Positions 24,435 to 32,903 of a stretch of DNA of 64,000 nucleotides are shown here, in pieces. The notes below the pieces were generated by a model. The model ran no database searches and was not told the DNA's origin. It was given only the letters and a program-made list of their open reading frames with translations. Location: the NCBI RefSeq assembly GCF_000719515.1, contig NZ_JOGR01000014.1:62001-126000 (forward strand), written 5' to 3'. The position numbers and the translations under genes are program-made. How positions within the stretch are numbered: position 1 is the first letter of the stretch; each line of letters begins with the position of its first letter. Source of the stretch: Glycomyces sp. NRRL B-16210 (GTDB lineage: Bacteria; Actinomycetota; Actinomycetes; Mycobacteriales; Micromonosporaceae).

Positions 24435-25121
24435 ATGACCGCTTCGATCGAGATCCGCGAGCCCCGCCGCCAGGCGGCGGCGTGGCCGAGCACGGCGCGC
24501 ACGGAGACGGCGCGTTCTGAGACGGCACCGTTGCAGGCAGCCGGCTGGGGAACGTCCCGGTGGGGCTCGGCGCTTCGGGCGGCGGGCGCGCAGGCGGTCG
24601 CCTTCGCGGCTCCGGTGGTGACCGTGCTCCTGGCCGGCGACATCGCCGCGGGCACGGCTGCCGGAACGGGTTCGCGGCTGTGGCCGATCGGGGCGTGCGC
24701 GGTCGGTTTCGTGCTGGCCGCCAACGGTTCACGGCGCTCAGGCGAGTCGGCCCGGGCCCGCACGACCGGAACGGTCGCGTTGGGGGCGTTGGCCTTCGCC
24801 ACGGCCGGGCTGGCGCTCGCGCCGGGGCTGGGCGCCGTCGGCTTCGCCGTGGCGGTGGCCGCGGCCGGAGTGCTCGGGGTCGCCTCGGGCGCGGTGGTCG
24901 CGGTGGCCGGCAGGGTGATGGCGCAGGCCGAGGTCGGCGACGGTTCGGCGTCGGTCGGGCTTTCGGCGGCGGCGCTGCTGGCGGGGATCGTGGCCGGGTC
25001 GGGGGCGCTGGCCGCGCTGCCGCTGTGGGGCTGGAGAGGCGTGTTCGTCCTCGTCGCGGTCGCGGGCGCGCTCGCGGCGTGGCGGTTCGCGGCACTTGTC
25101 CCTTCGGAGCGTGCGCGTTAG
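24435..25121 (+). CDS. Half-length MFS-like membrane protein
   Basis: A 228-residue protein with a polar N-terminus (1-45) and about six hydrophobic helices (for example AVAFAAPVVTVLLAGDIAAG, GAVVAVAGRVMAQAEV, GVFVLVAVAGALAAWRF). It resembles one six-helix half of a major facilitator; the segment GWRGVFVLVAV recalls the end of MFS helix 6. Whether it is a truncated transporter or a functional half-size partner cannot be told. It shares its promoter layout with the full MFS gene at 19985 and is divergent from LAL paralogue 2. Confidence 0.65.
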   Translation: MTASIEIREPRRQAAAWPSTARTETARSETAPLQAAGWGTSRWGSALRAAGAQAVAFAAPVVTVLLAGDIAAGTAAGTGSRLWPIGACAVGFVLAANGSRRSGESARARTTGTVALGALAFATAGLALAPGLGAVGFAVAVAAAGVLGVASGAVVAVAGRVMAQAEVGDGSASVGLSAAALLAGIVAGSGALAALPLWGWRGVFVLVAVAGALAAWRFAALVPSERAR

Positions 25122-25252
25122 CGAACTGTTACGTGAGCTTCGACAGAAATCGACGTGGTTTCCGAGGTTCGGGTGCCACGATGAGTCGTCCGGGTATTCG
25201 GAGGTTTTACCCGGCACGCGGGCACCGGCCGTCCTGTGGCGGTGTCCGAGAC

Positions 25253-25288
25253 GAGGGCTCCGGGGAGGTTCGAGACCCCGGGGCCCTC
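25253..25288. terminator. Hairpin between convergent units
   Basis: GAGGGCTCCGGGG / CCCCGGGGCCCTC (13-bp arms, one mismatch, 9-nt loop), 50 bp beyond the HMG-CoA lyase stop codon and downstream of the convergent membrane gene. Confidence 0.6.
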
Positions 25289-25338
25289 ACTTCGCGTCCG
25301 CCCCGGTATTGCTGTGCCGCAGGCCTTCGGGCGACGCG

Positions 25339-26244
25339 TCACGGCTTCGGGGAGAGCTTGGTCCTGGGGCCGGCGCGGAGCACGCCGGATTCGAGCGGGC
25401 GGGCGACGATCTCCTGCGCGAGTTCGGCGGTGCGGATGAGGGCCGGGAGGTCCACGCCGGTCTCCACGCCCATGTCGTGGAGCATGTGGACCACCTCTTC
25501 GGTGGCGACGTTGCCGGAGGCGCCCGGCGCGAACGGGCAGCCGCCAATGCCGCCGACGCTGGCGTCGAACTCGACGATGCCGCGGTCGAGCGCGGTGAGG
25601 AGGTTCGCCAGCGCGGTCCCGCGGGTGTCGTGGAAGTGCATGAGTTTGGGCAGGTCGGTGTCGATCGCGTCGAGCAGGTCGGTGACGCGGCGGGGCGTGC
25701 CCATGCCGGTGGTGTCGCCGAAGGCGACCCGTCCGGCCCCGGCGGCTTCGGCGGCCTCGACGATGCGGGCGACCTTGGCGGGGGCGATGTCGCCTTCGAA
25801 GGGGCAGCCGAAGCTGGTGGCGATGATGACCTCGACCGAGCCGAGGTGTTCGCGGGCGAGCGCGCAGATGTCGGGGAGTTCGGCGAGCGACTCGGCGACG
25901 CTGCGGCCGATGTTGGCGCGGTTGTGGGTCTCGGAGGCGGAGACGACGACCTCGACGGCGGTGAGCCCGGCGTCGAGGGCGCGTTGGACGCCTTTGCGGT
26001 TGGGGGCGAGGGCGCTGTAGCGGATGCCGGGGTGCTTCTCGACCGCGGCCCACACTTCGGCGGCGTCGGCCATCTGCGGGACGGCCTTGGGGCTGACGAA
26101 GCTGACGGCTTCGATGCGGGAGAGGCCGGTGCGGGCGAGTGCGTCGATGAGGCGGATCTTGTCGGCGGTGGGCACGGGCGGTTCGTTCTGGAGGCCGTCG
26201 CGGGGGGCGACCTCGCGCAGGACGACCCGATCGGGTTGGTGCAT
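25339..26244 (-). CDS. mvaB: Hydroxymethylglutaryl-CoA lyase
   Basis: A 301-residue DRE-TIM metallolyase that cleaves HMG-CoA to acetyl-CoA and acetoacetate, the last step of leucine degradation. The N-terminal LREVAPRDGLQNE motif (metal and substrate binding), the SASETHNRANIG segment, the metal-binding HFHDTRG and the signature GGIGGCPFAPGASGNVATEE with the catalytic Cys are all present. No other leucine-degradation gene is adjacent, so it stands alone here. Its upstream gap carries two copies of the 33-bp dispersed repeat. Confidence 0.94.
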   Translation of the reverse strand: MHQPDRVVLREVAPRDGLQNEPPVPTADKIRLIDALARTGLSRIEAVSFVSPKAVPQMADAAEVWAAVEKHPGIRYSALAPNRKGVQRALDAGLTAVEVVVSASETHNRANIGRSVAESLAELPDICALAREHLGSVEVIIATSFGCPFEGDIAPAKVARIVEAAEAAGAGRVAFGDTTGMGTPRRVTDLLDAIDTDLPKLMHFHDTRGTALANLLTALDRGIVEFDASVGGIGGCPFAPGASGNVATEEVVHMLHDMGVETGVDLPALIRTAELAQEIVARPLESGVLRAGPRTKLSPKP

Positions 26245-26373
26245 GGTCCCGCCTTCCAGTGCCGACGTCGACGGTGCGGCACGGGTGCCGCACCGTGCCC
26301 ATGCTAACCCGCGATCCCGAATATCGAGACGGGCGTGTCAGGGAGTTTCCCCACAAATCGGGCACAAGCAGCG

Positions 26374-26406
26374 CCCCCGATACGAGGGTGACACGGGGGT
26401 CCGACA
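26374..26406 (-). repeat. 33-bp dispersed repeat, copy 2
   Basis: CCCCCGATACGAGGGTGACA then CGGGGGTCCGACA. Similarity to copy 3 extends about 20 bp leftward (CAAATCGG...). Confidence 0.8.
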
Positions 26407-26507
26407 AGGCGTTTCGGCGACCTCGCCGGCCGCAGGCGGCAGGCGGCAGGTGATTCGAGGATCCGGGCGAGTCTCGGAGCGTCACGGCAAATCGGACATC
26501 ACCTGCA

Positions 26508-26540
26508 CCCCCGATACGAGGGTGACACCAGGGTCCGACA
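26508..26540 (-). repeat. 33-bp dispersed repeat, copy 3
   Basis: Differs from copy 2 by two adjacent bases (CCAGGG for CGGGGG). It lies exactly 134 bp from copy 2, so the pair is a short tandem duplication. Confidence 0.8.
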
Positions 26541-26825
26541 TGCGGCCGGCAGGCGCCCCGAAGGGGCGCTGGCAGCCGCGCGCTTGAGCGCGGATCGCCG
26601 ATCCGTGGGACCCGCAACGGTCACGGTGGAGCGGGCCGGCGGGAGGCGGCGGGCGGTGCGAGAACCGCGGACGCGTAAGCGGGTCCGTGCGGACTCGCGG
26701 CGGCGCTAGCTCGGTGGCCCCGAATGCGGGCCCGTAGGCCGGGCGGCCGTGAACCCGGTAGTCCCGCATCGCAACCCGGATCGCGGGCCCGTAGGCTGCG
26801 GGCGGGTGCGAGTGTTGCGGCCTTG

Positions 26826-27416
26826 TCAGCCGGGGTCTAGGGCTCTCAGGGCCGCTGCGCGCAGGAGCGCCGCCGTCTCGTCGGCGCTGACCTCTTGGCC
26901 CAGTGACAGGTACGGCGTCGAGTTCATCAGGCCGAACGCGCCGTGCGCGAGCACCCTCGCCTGCTCGGGCTTCAAGCCCGGCCGCAGCCGGCACAGCACC
27001 CCCACCCACTCCTCCACATACACGCGCTGGAGCTTGCGCACCTCCCGGCGCGGCTCCTCCGGCAGCCGGTCGAGCTCGTGCAGATGCAGGATGACGATCT
27101 CCGGCGAGTCGATGACGACCTCCAAATGGAAGTCCACCAACGCCTCCAGCGCCGCCTGCGGGTCCTCCGAGTGCAGCGACGCCCAATGCCTTCCACCGGC
27201 GAGCAGCCGCTCCGATACGGGGATCAGCGCATCGGCGAGCATCTGCTCCTTGCCGCCCTTGAAGTGGTGGTACAGGGCCGGGCCGGTGATCGAGGCGGCC
27301 GCGCCGATGTCGTCCATCGAGACCCCGTGGTAGCCGTGCTTGGCGAGCAGTCCGACCGCGACGTCGAGGATCTCGCGCCGGCGTTTCGAACCGCCGCGAC
27401 TGCCTGCTTCATGCAT
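26826..27416 (-). CDS. TetR family transcriptional regulator
   Basis: A 196-residue TetR repressor. The HTH is in residues 13-60: RREILDVAVGLLAKHGYHGV, then MDDIGAAASITGPALYHHF. The C-terminal ligand domain is helical, with IVILHLHELDRLPEEPRREV; this resembles regulators of fatty-acid/acyl-CoA and leucine catabolism (KstR2/FadR-like group), and an HMG-CoA lyase gene lies just downstream on the same strand. That link is an inference. The start could be ATG 27416 or the GTG codons 6-9 bases upstream; no clear RBS decides it. Confidence 0.88.
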   Translation of the reverse strand: MHEAGSRGGSKRRREILDVAVGLLAKHGYHGVSMDDIGAAASITGPALYHHFKGGKEQMLADALIPVSERLLAGGRHWASLHSEDPQAALEALVDFHLEVVIDSPEIVILHLHELDRLPEEPRREVRKLQRVYVEEWVGVLCRLRPGLKPEQARVLAHGAFGLMNSTPYLSLGQEVSADETAALLRAAALRALDPG

Positions 27417-27539
27417 CTCCACCACCAAGAGGTTACTCGGACGTATGAGTGCGGGCACGGAGCAAAAGCCCCCTTTCGCGGGGCGCGCCCACCCCCGATT
27501 CACTCCGGCCTCCCTTGTGCCCCGGGCCCGGACGCGAAG

Positions 27540-27569
27540 CGGCCGCACCCCGTTCCCGGAGTGCGGCCG
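27540..27569 (-). terminator. Hairpin downstream of TM-helix gene
   Basis: CGGCCGCAC / GTGCGGCCG, 9-bp perfect arms with a 12-nt loop, about 100 bp beyond the stop at 27668. Confidence 0.5.
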
Positions 27570-27667
27570 GCGTTCGGGCCGCGGTTCCCGCCGTGGTGCA
27601 AGGCGGGTCGCGCGGCGCGGTGCTCGACGCTGCGGGAGGCCAGACACATCGCCTCCCGTCGCGATCG

Positions 27668-28483
27668 CTAATGCTCGGTCGGGTGCGCCCGGCGCTCGGC
27701 TTCGGCGTCCGCCGCCTCGCCCATGGCGCCGGCCACGGGTGCCTGCGTGTCCGCCGACGCCCCGTACCGTTCCGAACTGTAGGTCTGCGACATCGAGGCG
27801 GTCGCGTCCGCCCCTCCGGTCGCGTCCTTCATCTTGCCCGCCTCGTCCTCGGCGCTGTTGAGCATCCGCTCCCAGCGCTCGCGCATCGGCGCGATGAGGC
27901 CGCCGCCGACGCCGACGATGGTCACGCCCGCGACGATCGACAGGACCGTCCACATGATCGGCGTGGTCACGGTGGTGGCGATGCCGACCTGGCCGAACGC
28001 GGCGACCGCGCCGAAGAAGATGATCGCGACCTGGCAGATGCGGGCCACGACGTTGCCGTAGCTGGTCTCCGACAGCGTGCCGCTGACGAGACTGTGCACG
28101 GCGTTCGCGATCGCGAAGGCGACCACGACGATGACAAGTGCGACGAACAGCAGCGGCAGCCACGACACGAGCTGGTTGAGCAGGGTCGAGACCGGGTTGG
28201 TCCCGAACGCCCCGAACGCCAGTTGCAGCGTGAACAGCAGCAGCGCGAAGTAGACGAGCCTGCCGAGCAGGTCGCTCAGCTCGAATTTCCCGGTGAAGCG
28301 ACGCAGGCCCGATTTGTCGCCGACCTTGTCGAGACCGACCTTGTGCAGCAGTTTGCCGACGAGTTTGCCGATCCATTTGGCGACGATCCAGCCGATGACC
28401 AGGATCGCCAGGAACGCCAGCGCACGCGGCAGGAACGCGACGACGCTGTCCATCATGTTCTGGAAGCTCTGCGAGATGTCCAT
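27668..28483 (-). CDS. TM-helix (MscS-like/CmpX-type) membrane protein
   Basis: A 271-residue membrane protein with the conserved TM-helix repeat (FLPRALAFLAILVIGWIVAK, then WIGKLVGKLLHKVGLDKV) found in small-conductance mechanosensitive-channel relatives. Four to five helices are seen, with an MscS-beta-domain-free, polar, Ala/Glu/Thr-rich C-terminal tail from about residue 205. It is likely an envelope stress or mechanosensing protein. It lies downstream of dcd on the same strand with a 111-bp gap. Confidence 0.8.
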   Translation of the reverse strand: MDISQSFQNMMDSVVAFLPRALAFLAILVIGWIVAKWIGKLVGKLLHKVGLDKVGDKSGLRRFTGKFELSDLLGRLVYFALLLFTLQLAFGAFGTNPVSTLLNQLVSWLPLLFVALVIVVVAFAIANAVHSLVSGTLSETSYGNVVARICQVAIIFFGAVAAFGQVGIATTVTTPIMWTVLSIVAGVTIVGVGGGLIAPMRERWERMLNSAEDEAGKMKDATGGADATASMSQTYSSERYGASADTQAPVAGAMGEAADAEAERRAHPTEH

Positions 28484-28594
28484 GACCGGAGCGTAAGCCT
28501 GATATTGCCCGTATTCAGGCGTTTCGCAGGAGTTACTCCTGACATGGATGTAGTTATGGGCGCTCGCTCCGGTGGTCGCGGCGCGCGGCGGGGC

Positions 28595-29170
28595 CTACGT
28601 CGGCCAAGTGCGCCAGTGCATCCAGGACTTGGAGGGGGTCGGTCCGCGCTGGTCCTGGTAGCGGGAGAAATTCGCCCCGGCGCCGTAGGGGTTCTCGGCG
28701 GGGCTGGAGAGTTTGAACAGGCAGAGCTGGCCGATCTTCATGCCCGGCCACAGGGTGATGGGCAGGTTCGCGACGTTGGAGAGCTCCAGGGTGACGTGCC
28801 CGGAGAAGCCCGGGTCGATGAACCCGGCGGTGGAGTGGGTGAGCAGGCCGAGCCTGCCGAGGCTGGACTTGCCTTCGAGGCGGGCGGCGAGGTCGGCCGG
28901 GAGGGTGATGACCTCGAGGGTGGAGGCGAGGACGAACTCGCCGGGGTGGAGCACGAACGGCTCGTCGCCGGTGACGTCGACGGCGGTGGTGAGTTCGTCC
29001 TGCTGCATGGCCGGGTCGATGTGGGTGTACTTCTGGTTGTTGAAGACCCGGAAGCGCCGGTCGAGGCGGACGTCGATGCTGGAGGGCTGCACGAGCTCGC
29101 CCTCGAAGGGCTCGATGCCGAGGCGGCCGTTCTTGACGGCATCGATGATGTCGCGATCGCTAAGCAGCAT
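28595..29170 (-). CDS. dcd: dCTP deaminase, dUMP-forming type
   Basis: A 191-residue trimeric nucleotide hydrolase of the dUTPase fold. The motifs SSIDVRLDRRFRVFNN, GKSSLGRLGLLTHSTAGFID and HVTLELSN (catalytic Glu) match the bifunctional actinobacterial enzyme, which converts dCTP directly to dUMP and limits dUTP. The length is full. It is essential for dTMP supply in many actinobacteria. Just upstream is a pair of GntR-type palindromes (29212-29248), which is unusual for a housekeeping gene. Confidence 0.95.
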   Translation of the reverse strand: MLLSDRDIIDAVKNGRLGIEPFEGELVQPSSIDVRLDRRFRVFNNQKYTHIDPAMQQDELTTAVDVTGDEPFVLHPGEFVLASTLEVITLPADLAARLEGKSSLGRLGLLTHSTAGFIDPGFSGHVTLELSNVANLPITLWPGMKIGQLCLFKLSSPAENPYGAGANFSRYQDQRGPTPSKSWMHWRTWPT

Positions 29171-29211
29171 GCGCCCAGGCTAGCGGGCTCGCCCCGGGGC
29201 GGTCACGGGTG

Positions 29212-29248
29212 TCTAGTGCACTAGAAAAAGAACGTTCAGTGCACTAGA
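29212..29248. promoter_or_regulatory. Two CTAGTGCACTAG-type palindromes
   Basis: TCTAGTGCACTAGAAA at 29212-29227 (perfect 14-bp palindrome TCTAGTGCACTAGA) and TCAGTGCACTAGAAA at 29236-29250, 24 bp apart, about two helical turns. Such AGTGCACT-centred sites are typical GntR-family operators. They lie 42-80 bp upstream of dcd. No GntR gene is adjacent. Confidence 0.55.
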
Positions 29249-29339
29249 AATCTCAACCGTCGGCAAGGCGGCGCTCAGGTCCACGCGGGCCTGCGGGAAG
29301 GCGCGCCTTCGCGGACCGCACGGCCGCGTCGGCCCCGCG

Positions 29340-31481
29340 TCAGTCCGGGCTCGGCGGGAGCGCCCAGGCCACGACGCCCCGTTCGTGGAACTCCCAGCCC
29401 TCGGGGGTGAGGGTGCGGCATTCGTCGAGGTCTTCGGCGCAGACGATCGCGTCGACCGCGGCCGGGTCGGCCGGTTCGTGCCCGGGCACGACCGACTGGA
29501 GGGCGACCAGTTCGGTCCCGTCCGGCAGCAGGACCCACCAGGCGTACTCCCACGAGTCGTTGCCTTGGACGATGCCGACCGTGTCGGGCTCGGCCGCGGC
29601 GACGGCCGCGGCGGCCTCCTCGAACTGCGGGAGCCATTCGAGGCGCCGCACGAAGCGCTCCTCGTTGTCGGTGAGGCTGAAGACCGAGAAGGCCCCGGCG
29701 AGGCGCCGCGGGTAGCCGTAGGCGACCGTGAGCAGCCCGGCGACCGAGGCGAGGACGGTGAAGACCGCGATGAGGGCGCAGGCGGCGCGGCGGCGGCGTT
29801 GCGCGCCGACCGTCGCGGCGAAGCCCTTGACGAGGTGCGCCGCGAGCAGGCCCACTGCGGGTGCGCCGAGGACGACCAGGAACAGCGTGAGCCGGTTGAT
29901 CCACGGCTGCCAGGCGACGGTGCAGGCGACCCCGACGAACGCGAACGCGAGCGCGGCGGCGTAGGCGCGGCGCAGTCCCGGGCCCTTGACGGCGAACCAG
30001 ATGAGCCCGGCGATCGCGGCGAGCCCGGTGAGCGGGGAGGCGGCGCGGTCCTCGTCGGGGTACCAGGCGGCGACGGGGAACCGCGTGTCGCCGAAGGTGG
30101 TCCGCGGGTCGTTGAGGTCGACGCCGAGGAGGTTCGCGAAGGCGCCGATGCCGGCGGCCGCAGCGTCGGAGAGCGGCAGGATCGGCGTGTCGAGGCCGGT
30201 CTGGGCGATGCGCAGGGAGTTGACCGCGATCAGGCGCGGGTCGGCGGTCTGGACGCCGATGGACTCGCGGAGCATCGGCGGGCCGAGCGGGTGCCCGAAC
30301 GTCTCCTGCATCCGCAGCAGGAACGGCCCCACCAGGGTCAGGGCGATCAGGAGGACCGCGACAGAGGCGAGGACGGTCTTGGCGCGCGATTCGAGCGCCC
30401 GGGAGGCGTCCGCGCGGGTGCACGCGCTCGCGCCGCGCCCGCACAGGCAGGCGCGGCGGCGCCGGCCGTCGCGCACGAGCCGTCCGATGCCCCAGATGAG
30501 CAGGAGCGGCGCTGCGGCGAGCAGGCCGGTGGTCTTGGTGACGGCGATGAGGCCGAGTGCGAGCCCCAGATAGAAGGCGTCGGCGTGCGGGACGGGCGCG
30601 CGCAGGAGCGCGCCGGCCCTGGCGGCCTCTCCGGGCCGGGTGAACTCGTCGAGGACGACCGTGGCGAGGCAGGCGACCCAGGCGGCGGCGACGAGGTCGA
30701 CCTGGGTGCTGGAGGCCTGGAGCAGCACCTCGGGGGTGGTGGCGAGGACGAAGACGGTGGCGAACTGGGCCATCGGGCCGCCGCCGAGCTGGGCGGCGAT
30801 GCGGGAGGCGGCGAGGGCCGCGCCGATCCCGGCGAGGTATTGCAGCAGGTTGTAGGCGCCGTCGCCGCCGGTGAGGAGCCGGGCGTGGGTGAGGAGGTAC
30901 TCGGAGCCGGGGCCGAGGTCGACCTGGCGGTGGATGTCGGTGGGGAACACGGCGACCGAGGCCTGCTGGACCCAGTGCTCGATGCGCGGCAGGTGGTAGG
31001 TCTGGGAGTCGAAGTTGTTGGGCGCGGAGCTGATCGCGAGGACGGCGACGCTGATGGAGAGGATCGCGACGACGCAGGCGAGCGCCCACTGCCACGCCGG
31101 GGCCGCCGCGGCGGCGGACTTGGTGCGGCGCCAGGTGCGGCGGGTCGCGCCGCGCCTGCTGCGCAGCTCGCTGCGGAGGGCGTAGAGCGACTGGCCGCGC
31201 TCGTCGGGGGCGACGTCGCGGACGCAGCGCGCCAGCACCGCGGCCACGACCGCCACAGAGGCGACAATCCAGGCGATCAGGACAGACGCCGCGGTGAGCG
31301 CGGTGAACGCCGAAAGCGCTTCGACGACCGCGATCCCGAAGGCGCCCAGCAGCAGAGCGGCGCGGACGACGGCGAGGCGGGCGGGCGCGATCACCGCCCC
31401 CTCGCGGGGGCGGAGGGCGTAGGCGAGCGCCGGGAGCAGAACGAGGAGCCACAGGACGGGCAGCACCGCTCCATTCAACAC
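29340..31481 (-). CDS. GT39-like integral membrane glycosyltransferase
   Basis: A 713-residue polytopic protein with about 12 helices and the dolichyl-phosphate-mannose-mannosyltransferase/ArnT architecture (GT-C fold). The first large extracellular loop contains NNFDSQTYHLPRIEHW, where the acidic residue is the likely catalytic base. Several loops are Arg-rich and cytoplasmic. A C-terminal extracytoplasmic domain follows (from about 600). It should transfer a sugar from a polyprenyl-phosphate donor to an exported acceptor. It is divergent from a GT2 polyprenyl-phosphate-sugar synthase-like gene, which could make that donor. Confidence 0.8.
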   Translation of the reverse strand: MLNGAVLPVLWLLVLLPALAYALRPREGAVIAPARLAVVRAALLLGAFGIAVVEALSAFTALTAASVLIAWIVASVAVVAAVLARCVRDVAPDERGQSLYALRSELRSRRGATRRTWRRTKSAAAAAPAWQWALACVVAILSISVAVLAISSAPNNFDSQTYHLPRIEHWVQQASVAVFPTDIHRQVDLGPGSEYLLTHARLLTGGDGAYNLLQYLAGIGAALAASRIAAQLGGGPMAQFATVFVLATTPEVLLQASSTQVDLVAAAWVACLATVVLDEFTRPGEAARAGALLRAPVPHADAFYLGLALGLIAVTKTTGLLAAAPLLLIWGIGRLVRDGRRRRACLCGRGASACTRADASRALESRAKTVLASVAVLLIALTLVGPFLLRMQETFGHPLGPPMLRESIGVQTADPRLIAVNSLRIAQTGLDTPILPLSDAAAAGIGAFANLLGVDLNDPRTTFGDTRFPVAAWYPDEDRAASPLTGLAAIAGLIWFAVKGPGLRRAYAAALAFAFVGVACTVAWQPWINRLTLFLVVLGAPAVGLLAAHLVKGFAATVGAQRRRRAACALIAVFTVLASVAGLLTVAYGYPRRLAGAFSVFSLTDNEERFVRRLEWLPQFEEAAAAVAAAEPDTVGIVQGNDSWEYAWWVLLPDGTELVALQSVVPGHEPADPAAVDAIVCAEDLDECRTLTPEGWEFHERGVVAWALPPSPD

Positions 31482-31561
31482 GACCGTCCCGGCGGGTGGC
31501 GCTCTGGCGGCTGCGCGTTAAGGTTATGGAATCGTGTTCGGACGCGCGGGATGGAGCAGCA

Positions 31562-32257
31562 ATGCTGTTGTCGGTGCTGGTCCCGGTTTTCAATGAGGAA
31601 CGACTCGCGGCCGGGACGCTCAAGGAACTGCTCGCCGTGGAATTCCCGTGCGAGACCGAAGTGGTCGCGGTCGACGACGGCTCGCGAGACCGCTCCTGGG
31701 AGGTCCTCCAATCCTTTGAGGACAATGAGCGGGTGCGGCTGATCCGCCACGACCGCAACAAGGGCAAGGGCGCGGCCATCCGCACCGCGGCGAAGGCCGC
31801 GCTGGGCGACTACGTGGTCGTGTTCGACGCCGACGGCGAATACGACGCCGCCGACCTGCCCAGACTCCTCACCCCCGTGCTGGAGGGCAAGGCCGAGGTG
31901 GTCTACGGGTCGCGCTCGTTCGGGTCGCACTCGGCGTACTCGTTCTGGTACGTCATGGGCAACAAGGGCATCACCCTCGCGGCGAACATCCTGTTCAACT
32001 CGTACATCTCGGATCTGGAGACCTGCTACAAGCTCCTGCCGAGGCAGATGTACCTGGACATGAACATCCGCTCGGGCGGTTTCGGCATGGAGGCCGAACT
32101 GACGGCGAAGCTGCTCAAGAAGGGCATCCGGCCCTACGAGGTGCCCATTTCCTACACCGCGCGCAGCCGCGAAGAGGGCAAGAAGATCACCTGGACGGAC
32201 GGCGTCCAGGCCCTGTGGCTCCTCGGACGCGAGCGGGTCCGCCGCACCCGCCGCTGA
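31562..32257 (+). CDS. GT2 glycosyltransferase, dolichol-phosphate-mannose/glucose synthase-like
   Basis: A 231-residue GT-A glycosyltransferase. Start motif LLSVLVPVFNEERLAAGTL, nucleotide-binding VVAVDDGSRDRSWEVL, the DXD equivalent VVFDADGEYDAADLP, and FGMEAELTAKLLKKG near the C-terminus. There is no membrane helix, as in Ppm1/DPM-synthase catalytic subunits. It probably loads a sugar onto polyprenyl phosphate. The ATG at 31562 has GGAG 7 bp upstream. The divergent GT39-like gene, 80 bp away, is a natural partner. Confidence 0.88.
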   Translation: MLLSVLVPVFNEERLAAGTLKELLAVEFPCETEVVAVDDGSRDRSWEVLQSFEDNERVRLIRHDRNKGKGAAIRTAAKAALGDYVVVFDADGEYDAADLPRLLTPVLEGKAEVVYGSRSFGSHSAYSFWYVMGNKGITLAANILFNSYISDLETCYKLLPRQMYLDMNIRSGGFGMEAELTAKLLKKGIRPYEVPISYTARSREEGKKITWTDGVQALWLLGRERVRRTRR

Positions 32258-32273
32258 AGCGGCGCGTTCGCGC

Positions 32274-32903
32274 TCAGTCCTCCAGCAGCACCACGTCGAG
32301 GCGGCGGGGGCCGTGCACGCCTTCGACTCTTTGCAGCTCGATGTCGCTCGTGGCCGAGGGGCCGGAGATCCAGGTTTGCGGGGCTCTCGGGTCGAGGCGC
32401 GGCAGCGCCTCGGCGAGGTGACCCACGATCTGCTCGCGCTTCAGCACCACCACGTGCCGGTCCGGGACCAGTGTGATCGCTCTTCTCCCCTGCGCCGCAC
32501 CGGCGTCCAGCATGATCGTGCCCGAGACCGCCACCGCCGCCGCGCAGCCGGTCAGGACGGCGTCCATCCCGTCGAGATCCTCAGTGGACAAATACGCGTC
32601 GGTGGCGAAGGGGCCGTCGGGAATGAACTCGGCTCCGCCGATCCGCCACTCCCGCGGCAGGTCCGCCGGAACCACCACGCGCGCCTCGCCGTCCAGGGCC
32701 TCGGCGATGGCCTCGACGCCGTGGTGCACGTTCGCCTTGTAGTCGAGGAGGCGGTCGATGAGCATCGCCACCACGTCGGTCTGAGGATCGAGCGCGCGCC
32801 GGTACTCGCGCGGCGCCTCCGGCGCCTCGCCCGCGTCCGACAACGCCCGCCGCATCCGCGCCAAGATCTCCTCCCGCGCGCCGCCCTCGCCGCTCCCGCT
32901 CAC
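32274..32903 (-). CDS. lutC: Lactate utilization protein LutC
   Basis: A 209-residue LUD-domain protein, the third subunit of the iron-sulfur L-lactate dehydrogenase complex (LutABC) that oxidises L-lactate to pyruvate. The C-terminal LUD motifs ATDAYLSTEDLDGMDAVLTG and GRRAITLVPDRHVVVLKREQ are intact. It starts at GTG 32903, overlapping the LutB stop by 4 bp (GTGA), so translation is coupled. Last gene of the gntR-lutABC unit. Confidence 0.92.
   Translation of the reverse strand: MSGSGEGGAREEILARMRRALSDAGEAPEAPREYRRALDPQTDVVAMLIDRLLDYKANVHHGVEAIAEALDGEARVVVPADLPREWRIGGAEFIPDGPFATDAYLSTEDLDGMDAVLTGCAAAVAVSGTIMLDAGAAQGRRAITLVPDRHVVVLKREQIVGHLAEALPRLDPRAPQTWISGPSATSDIELQRVEGVHGPRRLDVVLLED

Larger units (their letters stand above)
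26245..26825. other. 581-bp intergenic region with repeats
   Basis: Contains two 33-bp repeat copies 134 bp apart, a UUCG-tetraloop-type hairpin near 26552-26570 (minus strand: GCGCCCC-TTC-GGGGCGC), and in 26640-26815 a degenerate GC-rich repeat based on GCGGGCCCGTAGGC. No convincing gene. Confidence 0.65.
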
